Made by a program: the position numbers and the translations under genes. A model generated the notes under the pieces. That model ran no database searches. It was given only the letters and a program-made list of their open reading frames with translations, and was not told the origin of the DNA. Shown in pieces: positions 7,980 through 14,091 of a stretch of DNA of 18,823 bases. The DNA comes from Thermoplasmata archaeon (GTDB lineage: Archaea; Thermoplasmatota; Thermoplasmata; Halarchaeoplasmatales; Halarchaeoplasmataceae), in the NCBI GenBank assembly GCA_019594195.1, contig JAFDTP010000030.1, positions 1-18,823 on the forward strand, given 5' to 3'. Within the stretch, counting starts at the first letter, position 1, and each line of letters opens with the position of its first letter.

Positions 7980-8204
7980 ATGCCTATGGAAAAGAAGACT
8001 ATCGTTATCACAATCGGGATAATACTGGTGATCGCAGGCGCTGCTTTTATGACTATTACTGAACCTGCAGGTGAAGAAGGTTCAGAACCCAGCTGGGGAA
8101 CAGCTGGAGTGAGTGAAGATACAAGACCGTATTTTTTGCAGGGGCTTCTCTTGTTGGGTATCGGGATAATAACGGTTCTGATCGCATTAGTAAAGATGGT
8201 TTGA
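7980..8204 (+). CDS. Small membrane protein, unknown function
   Basis: A 74-residue protein with two hydrophobic segments (about 7-27 and 48-72) separated by an acidic, Gly/Ser-rich loop (EPAGEEGSEPSWGTAGVSED). No family is recognised. The open frame extends upstream to 7929, but the TATA-like box at 7955-7964 lies inside that extension and supports ATG 7980 (or ATG 7986) as the start of a leaderless message. It is divergent from iadA and followed by a hairpin with a T-run, so it is probably a single-gene unit. It resembles other short two-helix proteins of archaeal membranes only in general layout. Confidence 0.6.
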   Translation: MPMEKKTIVITIGIILVIAGAAFMTITEPAGEEGSEPSWGTAGVSEDTRPYFLQGLLLLGIGIITVLIALVKMV

Positions 8205-8206
8205 TT

Positions 8207-8242
8207 CTAAAAAAAGAGATCTGCGATCTTCTATCTTTTTAG
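8207..8242 (+). terminator. Hairpin with T-run after the small membrane gene
   Basis: CTAAAAA (8207-8213) and GATC (8218-8221) pair with GATC (8225-8228) and CTTTTTAG (8235-8242), forming an interrupted stem directly after the stop at 8204. The descending arm carries TTTTT. It probably works as a terminator. Confidence 0.5.
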
Positions 8243-8383
8243 AGGTGTAGTTATATATGTTGATAGAAGATTTGTTTGAAAGGTGAAGTAAATCATCGTT
8301 CATGTGAAAAGTACGAGTGATTTGAAATGATTTATCTATCAGATGTTGATCCATCGGTGGATTTATGATCTATCAGGTCTACT

Positions 8384-8659
8384 CTAGATAAAAAATACAT
8401 GAGTTCCGTTCTCGTAATGTACTTCGATGTCTTCGCTGCCTATGGTCAGACTGGTCGCACTATGAGTATGAAAACTGTGCAGCGGCATGGAACCTTGGAT
8501 CGTCCCGTCTTCGTTGATTTGGAATGACTTATTTCCCTTTTCTATTACTATGGAATCTATGTCTTTCCTGACCTGGATGTCATCTTTTTTTTCTAATATT
8601 GAGCGTAATATCTCGTTCAATTCAGAAATGGGTATATGCTCATCCGAACCTCCTCTCAT
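8384..8659 (-). CDS. Hypothetical protein, 91 residues
   Basis: No family is recognised with confidence. The first half (to about residue 45) is a charged, probably helical stretch (ISELNEILRSILEKKDD). The second half looks like short beta-strands, with GTIQGSMPLHSFHTH in the middle and a C-terminal EVHYENGTHVFFI; I have a weak memory of short haloarchaeal proteins with a similar GSMPLH phrase, which is not evidence by itself. There is no signal peptide or membrane segment. The start is well supported: ATG 8659 is preceded by a near-perfect GGGAGGT four bases upstream, the strongest ribosome-binding site in the window. The TATA-like box at 8692-8706 gives a leader of about 12 bases. Confidence 0.65.
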   Translation of the reverse strand: MRGGSDEHIPISELNEILRSILEKKDDIQVRKDIDSIVIEKGNKSFQINEDGTIQGSMPLHSFHTHSATSLTIGSEDIEVHYENGTHVFFI

Positions 8660-8691
8660 CTCGACCTCCCTGAATAGATAACCTATCTACA

Positions 8692-8706
8692 GCTTAATAG
8701 TATTTT
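8692..8706 (-). promoter_or_regulatory. TATA-like box of the 91-residue protein gene
   Basis: The minus strand reads AAAATACTATTAAGC, centred about 39 bases before ATG 8659. With the GGGAGGT site at 8664-8670 it forms a short leadered promoter. Confidence 0.35.
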
Positions 8707-8975
8707 TGTTCTGTTCGATCCATAGAATTTTAAAGATCGAGAGATGGCCTTTTCATCACCTCTTTCCTTTCTTGAAGAGTGATAGAAGAGCAGGAGAACC
8801 CATGATACAGGATATCATCGGTATCTATAATGGAGGATATAGGTTCTCCTTCAGATCGCCTAGCCACCAAGAACGCCCTCTTGCTGAGATACTCTTATAA
8901 CGAAATAATAGAGACCAAAATATTACAATATTCAGGAAAACGGATCTAGAGATCGACTATAAAAATATTTCAACC
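8707..8975. other. Gap without a convincing gene; competing short open frames
   Basis: Together with the 5' leader of the 91-residue gene this makes 316 bases between genes. Three short frames are open and none is convincing: plus 8706-8900 (64 codons from a TTG, no promoter), plus 8830-8949 (39 residues from ATG, MEDIGSPSDRLATK, ending YSGKRI) and minus 8730-8867 (45 residues from GTG, with a TTATAA 27 bases upstream). No ribosome-binding site supports the plus frames. No tRNA-like or strongly base-paired RNA was seen. A decayed gene or a small leaderless gene are the two readings worth testing. Confidence 0.4.
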
Positions 8976-9629
8976 TCATGAACTATCCTGTCTTGATTCC
9001 CAGACCTCGTAAACTTTTTCCATACCTCTTTGAGTAAGACCTAAACCTTCTAAATCTTGTATCGAATCGAGTTCACCGTGTCCAAATAGATATCCGTTGG
9101 TCCTAGCGATCGCAGTCGAATTTATGAAATCTTGTAACTCAGGGTATAATTCTTGGTAGCCATCATTAAGATCTTCATACTGTCCGAGACGAAAGCTCTG
9201 TTGATTGATGTCGGCCAAAACGAATTCACCGAAAGGATGTAATTCCTTATACTGTCCCGTTTCGAACACCCTCTGATAGATCTCCATGTAAGAAACCTTT
9301 TCCGGATCATAATCCACTTTGAGTGCCTCTCTTATGATACCTGATTCATCGTGAGTAGAATCTTTGACTTCCCAATATCCTACCCTTGTTCGGATCACCC
9401 CATCTAAAACTCCAACACTTGAATCAGGACCCCAAAAACACCAAACCCCGAAGATTGCGGTTCTGTGATCGTCGGGTTGTTCTCTATCGATCTCTGGGAT
9501 CTCACCAGTTAAAAGATCTTCAGTCTCCTCCTCAACCTCCGAGGTATTGAGAGCGAAAACTGTTGTCACTAAGATAACAGAAACGAACACCGTCAAAATT
9601 AAACGTCCATAAAGAAAGTCTCGCTCCAT
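8976..9629 (-). CDS. Exported MsrA-like peptide methionine sulfoxide reductase (divergent)
   Basis: A 217-residue protein with an N-terminal membrane segment (9-28), an acidic linker (29-55) and an MsrA-like domain. The core motif GVWCFWGPD (61-69) matches the family GCFWGxE, with catalytic C64 followed by the FW pair. VGYWEV (83-88) matches VGYxGG, and REALKVDYDP (100-109) matches GHAEAVxVxYDP with the catalytic Glu kept (E101) but the Gly-His-Ala replaced. C64 is the only cysteine, so the enzyme could not recycle through its own resolving Cys; an external reductant would be needed. The location is inferred to be outside the membrane. ATG 9629 was chosen over TTG 9632 because the TATA box at 9644-9653 leads almost directly to it. 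Function as a true reductase is likely but not certain. Confidence 0.72.
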   Translation of the reverse strand: MERDFLYGRLILTVFVSVILVTTVFALNTSEVEEETEDLLTGEIPEIDREQPDDHRTAIFGVWCFWGPDSSVGVLDGVIRTRVGYWEVKDSTHDESGIIREALKVDYDPEKVSYMEIYQRVFETGQYKELHPFGEFVLADINQQSFRLGQYEDLNDGYQELYPELQDFINSTAIARTNGYLFGHGELDSIQDLEGLGLTQRGMEKVYEVWESRQDSS

Positions 9630-9643
9630 CAAAATATAATACT

Positions 9644-9653
9644 GTTATATATA
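9644..9653 (-). promoter_or_regulatory. TATA box of the msrA-like gene (leaderless)
   Basis: The minus strand reads CCTATATATAAC, centred about 20-25 bases before ATG 9629. The transcript should start at or very near the start codon. Confidence 0.5.
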
Positions 9654-9677
9654 GGATTTAAAGTTTTTGTTCAAAAG

Positions 9678-9689
9678 GGTGTTATCACC
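9678..9689. promoter_or_regulatory. Palindrome GGTGTTATCACC upstream of the msrA-like promoter
   Basis: GGTG and CACC pair around TTAT. It lies about 25 bases upstream of the msrA-like TATA box, in the divergent region shared with the DtxR-type gene. Ten of its bases (GGTGTTATCA) recur at the YHS gene start (18712-18721). An operator is possible but unproven. Confidence 0.25.
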
Positions 9690-9820
9690 ATCTTAAAAGT
9701 TCCTACATGATCCGATATTTTTTATTGGTCAATCAGCGAAGGAGATCATTAGCCCCAAAGGAACAAAGCACTTCTTTATGAATCCTATCGATCGTAAAAA
9801 CACAAAAAACCCCATAATCC

Positions 9821-9832
9821 TTTTATATATAT
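9821..9832 (+). promoter_or_regulatory. TATA box of the DtxR-type regulator gene (leaderless)
   Basis: TTTTATATATAT is centred about 26-27 bases before ATG 9853, so the transcript should start at the ATG. Confidence 0.6.
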
Positions 9833-9852
9833 TTCGAGCATGACTAAACGAT

Positions 9853-10341
9853 ATGGATAAAATAAACGAGACCAAAAGGGACAGAGAGTATCTGAGAGCG
9901 CTTTTTTTCTTGGGTGCTCACGAAGAACCTATCGGACCTTCAAAACTTTCCCAACTTATGGGTATCTCTAGAGCAGGTGCGTTACAAAAAAATAGAAAGA
10001 TAGAAAAACTGGGTTATGGTGAATATCTAAAGAACAAAGGTATATTGTTGAACGAGGATGCTGTTGAGTCTATCAAAAACGATATAAGTAAACACCATGC
10101 GATAGAAGTCTTTTTCAAAAAATCTCTCGACATGGACCCTGAAGAAGCCTGTGAAGAATCTTCAAAGATAGAGAACTTTGTGAGTTCTAGGTTGTTGGAG
10201 AGGATCCGAGATAAGTACGAAGAAAAACTTGACTGTGAGTGCGGCAAATGCATCGATCCAGAGGAAGATGCTGATCCAGAGGACCTTTACGATTGCCATT
10301 GGTATAAAAAACGCTTTTCTCTTTTGGAATCTAGAGATTGA
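9853..10341 (+). CDS. DtxR/MntR-family metal-dependent transcriptional regulator, divergent
   Basis: A 162-residue DNA-binding protein: an N-terminal winged helix-turn-helix (about 10-62, with IGPSKLSQLMGISRAGALQK) and a DtxR dimerisation/metal domain (about 75-125). By alignment to DtxR, H81 and E85 match the H79/E83 pair and E107 matches E105, but H98 is replaced by C100, C102 by Ser104 and H106 by Asn108. The C-terminal tail is Cys-rich (C128, C130, C133, C148, plus H149) and replaces the SH3-like domain of longer members. The family represses or activates iron or manganese uptake genes when metal-bound. It is convergent with a ZIP transporter gene (20 bases apart) and divergent from the msrA-like gene, so metal or redox control of either is plausible. 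Metal identity cannot be assigned. Confidence 0.82.
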   Translation: MDKINETKRDREYLRALFFLGAHEEPIGPSKLSQLMGISRAGALQKNRKIEKLGYGEYLKNKGILLNEDAVESIKNDISKHHAIEVFFKKSLDMDPEEACEESSKIENFVSSRLLERIRDKYEEKLDCECGKCIDPEEDADPEDLYDCHWYKKRFSLLESRD

Positions 10342-10361
10342 ACTTCAGATAGATATATTTT

Positions 10362-11135
10362 CTAATGATGATGAGGCATCAGCATCTCCACCAATACTAT
10401 CACTGATAATCCTAAAAGGAATATGATTATAGTCATAATGCTCTTTTTCAGGTCTGCCTCACCGTGGATCTCTGGTATGAGATCTGCGGCTCCGATGTAT
10501 AGAAAACTTCCTGCGGCGAAACCGATCAGATAAATCGGTTCGATCAGATCCCGGGCGAAATATGCGGCTATTCCACCCGGGACGATCATCAAGGAGGCGC
10601 CCAGGTTCACTAGAAGCGCTTTCATTTTTTTCCAGCCACCATAAACTAAGATACCGAAGTTGCCCAGTTCCTGCGGTATCTCATGAGCGGCTACGGCAAT
10701 CGAAATGGTGATACCAAGAGGTATAGCGTATACAAAAGCGGCACCGACTATCAAACCGTCAACGAAATTGTGTATGGCGTTCGAGATCAGTATCAGATAA
10801 CTGAAAGCTTCTTTCCCTTCCTGGGTACTATGATCGCACGGAGGTTTATGACAGTGGTGCCACTGTAGTACTTCCTCTAGCAGGAAGAAAAACACAAAAC
10901 CGGATGTTATCAGAAGAGGCCCGATCAGTCCACCGTTGTGTTCACCTAATTCATGAAATATTTCCGGTAAAAATTCGAAGAAAACAGCACCGATAAAAGC
11001 GCCGGCAGCAAAAGTAACGAGTAATTTCACTAACTTTTGAAATATATCTTCATTCAGTATGAAAGTGATTATCCCCAGAAGGGCTAATACAGCGATGAGA
11101 AGCGTTATACCTATTATCCAGATTAATTCGATCAT
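10362..11135 (-). CDS. ZIP-family divalent metal transporter
   Basis: A 257-residue polytopic membrane protein with about eight hydrophobic segments. The family metal-path motifs are clear: HNFVDG in helix 4 and [10 protein letters not shown] in helix 5. A His/Cys-rich cytoplasmic loop ([12 protein letters not shown]) follows helix 3 and the protein ends in HHH, both typical of zinc- or iron-handling ZIPs. Members move Zn2+, Fe2+ or Mn2+ into the cytosol. GTG 11147 opens the frame, but it sits only a few bases from the TATA box (11150-11160), so ATG 11135 is chosen as the start of a leaderless mRNA. The adjacent metalloregulator gene suggests metal-responsive expression. Confidence 0.9.
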   Translation of the reverse strand: MIELIWIIGITLLIAVLALLGIITFILNEDIFQKLVKLLVTFAAGAFIGAVFFEFLPEIFHELGEHNGGLIGPLLITSGFVFFFLLEEVLQWHHCHKPPCDHSTQEGKEAFSYLILISNAIHNFVDGLIVGAAFVYAIPLGITISIAVAAHEIPQELGNFGILVYGGWKKMKALLVNLGASLMIVPGGIAAYFARDLIEPIYLIGFAAGSFLYIGAADLIPEIHGEADLKKSIMTIIIFLLGLSVIVLVEMLMPHHH

Positions 11136-11149
11136 CGCTTGCACCACTT

Positions 11150-11160
11150 TTTATATATTT
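11150..11160 (-). promoter_or_regulatory. TATA box of the ZIP gene
   Basis: The minus strand reads AAATATATAAA, centred about 20 bases before ATG 11135. It rules out the GTG codons at 11147 and 11144 if this is the promoter used. Confidence 0.55.
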
Positions 11161-11290
11161 AGGAGGTCAGTTAAATCTTCTTCTGTCCTTATCAGGAACT
11201 TATGAGAGCTCAGTTTGTTGAAGATGACTTAATAGATTAAAAAAATATAAATATTATAATTTTCTTTTTGCCGGAACTTTAGGATTACCG

Positions 11291-11302
11291 ATATTTTTAA
11301 TA
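11291..11302 (+). promoter_or_regulatory. TATA box of rfcS (leaderless)
   Basis: ATATTTTTAATA is centred about 30 bases before ATG 11327 and 27 before GTG 11324. An AT-rich run at 11238-11270 (ATATAAATATTATAAT) lies further upstream in the divergent region. Confidence 0.55.
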
Positions 11303-11326
11303 CCTCTTGAGCATGTTAATATCGTG

Positions 11327-12271
11327 ATGGATAACCAATGGACCGAAAAATATAGACCCGATGACCTGGAAGACATCCTTGGTCACGACGAGGTCCTACA
11401 TAAATTGAAGACCTACGTTGACGACGGAGGCATGCCACACCTGATGTTCGTTGGTCAATCAGGTGTAGGAAAGACTACCACCGCTTTATCTATAGCAAAA
11501 GAGATATATCAAGAAAATTGGGAAGCTAACTTCGTCGAGTTGAACAGGTCCGACCAAAGAGGTATTGATTCGATAAGAGAAGATGTGAAGGATGAAGCGA
11601 GATCTAGGAGCCTTACCGAAAAGGATTTTAGGATCATATATATGGATGACGCCGACGATCTGACCGATCAAGCTCAGGCAGCTTTCAGAAGGTTGATGGA
11701 GAATTACTCCGAAAACATAAGGTTCATCCTATCCTGCAGATCGCTATCCAAGATGATCGATCCATTACAGTCAAGATGTGCCCTTTTCAGGTTCCGTCCC
11801 ATTTCAAAAGAGCACGTTGAAGAGTGGATAAGAAGGATCGAGGAAAAAGAGGATTTTCAGATAGACGAGGACGCTATCAACGTTTTAGCCCATGTATCTA
11901 AAGGCAATCTGAGAGAAGTCACCAATCTTTTACAGGTTTCAGCCTCGATCGAAAAGCAGATAGATGAAAGCGTTGTTAAAGAGGCCGTCCAGGAAACGAA
12001 AAGAGGAGATATCAAGGGATTGATTCTAAGAGCCCAGAAAAACGACTTCATGGACGTTAGAGAGGAGCTTTACGATATTCTCATAGAAGAGGGGTACAGT
12101 GAAGAGAGGGTGCTCAAGATGATACATGAAGAGATCTATAATCTGCCGATGGACAAAGAAAGGAGGAAGAAGATAGCGGTAGAGCTCGGTGAGGTCGACT
12201 TCGACATGGTCAGAGGTTCTACCAGGCGTATACACCTCCAAAAATTACTAGCCTTTTTTTCTGATCTCTGA
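11327..12271 (+). CDS. rfcS: Replication factor C small subunit (AAA+ clamp loader), divergent
   Basis: A 314-residue clamp-loader subunit that, with the large subunit, loads the PCNA sliding clamp on primed DNA. It has the RFC start QWTEKYRP (4-11), Walker A GQSGVGKTT (43-51), Walker B IIYMDDADD (103-111) and the SRC arginine-finger motif (149-151), with a helical collar domain after about 225. Length is normal for the family. Unusual positions: the Walker B catalytic Glu of DEAD is Asp here (DDAD), the sensor-1 Asn of SCNYSSK is Arg (SCRSLSK), and ELNASDERGID reads ELNRSDQRGID. It could be a second, specialised small subunit like the ones known in Methanosarcina and haloarchaea; a canonical copy may lie elsewhere. 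ATG 11327 fits the TATA box; GTG 11324 is the alternative. Confidence 0.92.
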   Translation: MDNQWTEKYRPDDLEDILGHDEVLHKLKTYVDDGGMPHLMFVGQSGVGKTTTALSIAKEIYQENWEANFVELNRSDQRGIDSIREDVKDEARSRSLTEKDFRIIYMDDADDLTDQAQAAFRRLMENYSENIRFILSCRSLSKMIDPLQSRCALFRFRPISKEHVEEWIRRIEEKEDFQIDEDAINVLAHVSKGNLREVTNLLQVSASIEKQIDESVVKEAVQETKRGDIKGLILRAQKNDFMDVREELYDILIEEGYSEERVLKMIHEEIYNLPMDKERRKKIAVELGEVDFDMVRGSTRRIHLQKLLAFFSDL

Positions 12272-12309
12272 TATTTCCCGGTTGAGATCTAAAAGTCTAG
12301 AACAGAAAA

Positions 12310-12320
12310 ATTATAAATAA
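12310..12320 (+). promoter_or_regulatory. TATA box of the L10e gene
   Basis: ATTATAAATAA is centred about 31 bases before ATG 12346, giving a leader of about 4 bases or none. Confidence 0.6.
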
Positions 12321-12345
12321 GACGGGTTATTGAATCTTACACACT

Positions 12346-12849
12346 ATGCCACAAAAACCAGGAAGTATGTACAGAGAGGTCAAGGGGCAACCCTACACAC
12401 GCAAAGAGTATATCGGTGGAGTTCCACATGTAAGAGTGGGTCAATTCACTATGGGCAACAGGACTAGAGATTTCGATAACGTTGTCACATTGATCGCGGA
12501 GGAAAAATGTCAGATCAAGGACTCGGCTTTGGAAGCTGCAAGAGTCACATTGACCCGAGTACTGACTAAAAATTTCGGAGAGGAAAATTTCAAGGCGAAG
12601 ATACTGGTCTATCCACATCATGTTTTAAGAGAGAACAAGCAGGCGACCGGTGCTGGTGCTGATAGGTTATCAGAGGGTATGAGAAGTGCATTCGGCAAAA
12701 AGGTCGGTAACGCAGCTAGGGTCAATAGGAACCAAGAGATAATCAAGATATGGGTCGATGATCGAGTGGATGTAGCAAAAGAGGCGCTGAGGAAAGCCTC
12801 GATGAAGCTGCCTACGCCCTGCAGAAAAAAAGCCGAAAAAGTAGAATAA
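12346..12849 (+). CDS. rpl10e: Large-subunit ribosomal protein L10e (uL16 family)
   Basis: A 167-residue ribosomal protein, the archaeal/eukaryal counterpart of bacterial L16, which sits near the peptidyl transferase centre and the tRNA path of the 50S subunit. The start MPQKPGSMYREVKGQPYTRKEY and the loop sequence NKQATGAGADRLSEGMRSAFGK are family signatures. Length is normal. It has its own TATA box and a nearly leaderless start, 74 bases after rfcS, and ends 14 bases before the convergent uspA gene. Nothing unusual is seen. Confidence 0.97.
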   Translation: MPQKPGSMYREVKGQPYTRKEYIGGVPHVRVGQFTMGNRTRDFDNVVTLIAEEKCQIKDSALEAARVTLTRVLTKNFGEENFKAKILVYPHHVLRENKQATGAGADRLSEGMRSAFGKKVGNAARVNRNQEIIKIWVDDRVDVAKEALRKASMKLPTPCRKKAEKVE

Positions 12850-12868
12850 AAACGGTTTTTATTTTATC
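12850..12868 (+). terminator. T-rich terminator after L10e
   Basis: AAACGGTTTTTATTTTATC directly follows the L10e stop and overlaps the end of the convergent uspA gene. T-rich runs without a strong hairpin are common archaeal terminators. Confidence 0.45.
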
Positions 12869-13289
12869 TTCCACTGACCACCGCTACTGTAGCCTTACTG
12901 TTCTTCAGCACACGCTCTGTGGTGCTGCCCAAGAAAAAATTGGAAAATCCAGACATCCCATGAGTGCTTATATATATGATGTCTCCTTCTTCAGCGGTAC
13001 TCGTTATCTCCTTATAAGGTTTGCCAGTCAGGAGTCTAGTTTCTAGGTCTATGTCTCTACCTCTAGCGGTTTCCTTCACGTCCTCTAGAGCCTTTTTACC
13101 TTTTTCTTTGAGACCTTTTTTTGCTGACGCCCTTATGCTCTCATGATGGAGTGAGTCGAATTCAGAGGTATTTATAACATAAACGGCAAACGCCTTTATA
13201 CCGAGATTTTCAGCGAACTCTAGACCTTCTTTTACCCCTCTCATCGCACAGTCAGATCCATCGGTCGGCAAGATGACTTTACCATACAT
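12864..13289 (-). CDS. Universal stress protein, UspA family (second copy)
   Basis: A 141-residue UspA protein starting MYGKVILPTDGSD. It shares most positions of the core with the copy at 825-1253, including VKEGLxxA, VYVI and the ATP-loop STHGMSGF ending GSTTERVL; as in the other copy, the first Gly of the ATP motif is Ser. ATP binding is therefore plausible. The frame opens three codons earlier with TTG (13298), but ATG 13289 fits the TATA box at 13317-13325 as a nearly leaderless start. It is convergent with L10e and divergent from the aIF2-beta gene. The two copies presumably arose by duplication and may respond to different conditions. Confidence 0.9.
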   Translation of the reverse strand: MYGKVILPTDGSDCAMRGVKEGLEFAENLGIKAFAVYVINTSEFDSLHHESIRASAKKGLKEKGKKALEDVKETARGRDIDLETRLLTGKPYKEITSTAEEGDIIYISTHGMSGFSNFFLGSTTERVLKNSKATVAVVSGR

Positions 13290-13316
13290 TTTATCCAAAA
13301 AAATAGGATCTTCAGA

Positions 13317-13325
13317 CTATAAAAA
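13317..13325 (-). promoter_or_regulatory. TATA box of the second uspA gene
   Basis: The minus strand reads GGATTTTTATAGTC, centred about 32 bases before ATG 13289, giving a leader of at most 6 bases. Confidence 0.5.
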
Positions 13326-13383
13326 TCCTATCCTACTGAAGAAGGCTTTTTAGACACTTTGTCGAAAATCAGAAGACCAATAT

Positions 13384-13392
13384 CTTTTTAAA
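13384..13392 (+). promoter_or_regulatory. TATA box of the aIF2-beta operon (leaderless)
   Basis: CTTTTTAAA is centred 27 bases before ATG 13415, so the transcript should start at the ATG. Confidence 0.5.
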
Positions 13393-13414
13393 CCATCCTC
13401 GATTATCAGGGAAT

Positions 13415-14074
13415 ATGTCCGATGATTCGAATGATTCACAGGAAGATAGATCTTACCAAGATTACGACAAACTGTTAGATACTGCTAGGGAAAAGATACC
13501 TGAGGAGATATCAGAACAGGAGAGATTCGAGATACCTGATCTAGATATCCTCCAAGAAGGTAACACGACTATATTCAAAAATTTTACAGACATAGCCGAT
13601 AAGATCAATAGATCGCCAGAAAAGTTTCTAAAATTCTTATTAGGAGAACTAGGGACCGCAGGTGAAAGAGAGAACGGAAGAGTGGTCTTCAAAGGTAAAA
13701 TAAACTCCAGGAAGATAAGGACCAAGATAGAAGACTATGTCGAAAAATATGTTCTATGCCCAGAATGCGGCAGACCTGATACGAGGCTAGTCAAGGAAGA
13801 CAGGGTCGATATAATCAAGTGTGATGCCTGTGGTGCTCACGGTCCTATTAGGGGAAAACAGAGCAAATCATCTAGTTCAGCAAAATCTGATAGGATAGAA
13901 GAAGGCAATGTATACGAATTGATGATACAGGATATAGGCAGAGAGGGCGACGGTATGGCTAAAAAAGGAGGATACACCATCTATGTCCCGGGGACCACAA
14001 AAGGAGACAAGGTAAAGGTCAGGATAAACAATACTACGGGAAATCTGGCTTTCGGCACGGTAGTAGATAAATAA
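13415..14074 (+). CDS. eif2b: Translation initiation factor aIF2 beta subunit with C-terminal TRAM domain
   Basis: A 219-residue subunit of the aIF2 heterotrimer, which brings initiator Met-tRNA to the small ribosomal subunit as a GTP complex. The parts are an acidic N-terminus (1-50), the IF2-beta/IF5 fold (about 51-112, TIFKNFTDIADKINRSPEKF), a zinc ribbon with C115, C118, C136 and C139, a Ser/Lys linker (150-160) and a TRAM domain (162-218, GREGDGMAKKGGYTIYVPG). The TRAM fusion adds an RNA-binding beta-barrel; from memory it occurs in Halobacteria and Methanomicrobia-type archaea, which helps place the organism. The start fits a leaderless message. It is the first gene of a likely operon, with the presenilin-like gene starting 17 bases after its stop. 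Confidence 0.95.
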   Translation: MSDDSNDSQEDRSYQDYDKLLDTAREKIPEEISEQERFEIPDLDILQEGNTTIFKNFTDIADKINRSPEKFLKFLLGELGTAGERENGRVVFKGKINSRKIRTKIEDYVEKYVLCPECGRPDTRLVKEDRVDIIKCDACGAHGPIRGKQSKSSSSAKSDRIEEGNVYELMIQDIGREGDGMAKKGGYTIYVPGTTKGDKVKVRINNTTGNLAFGTVVDK

Positions 14075-14091
14075 AGGCCCGGCGGTGAGAT

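Noticed and set aside
8711..8729. TTCGATCC resembling a tRNA T-loop
   Set aside because: No matching acceptor stem, D-arm or anticodon arm could be built around it on either strand.
9707..9781. 24-residue frame MIRYFLLVNQRRRSLAP in the gap before the DtxR-type gene
   Set aside because: No promoter or ribosome-binding site at the right distance; composition is not convincing.
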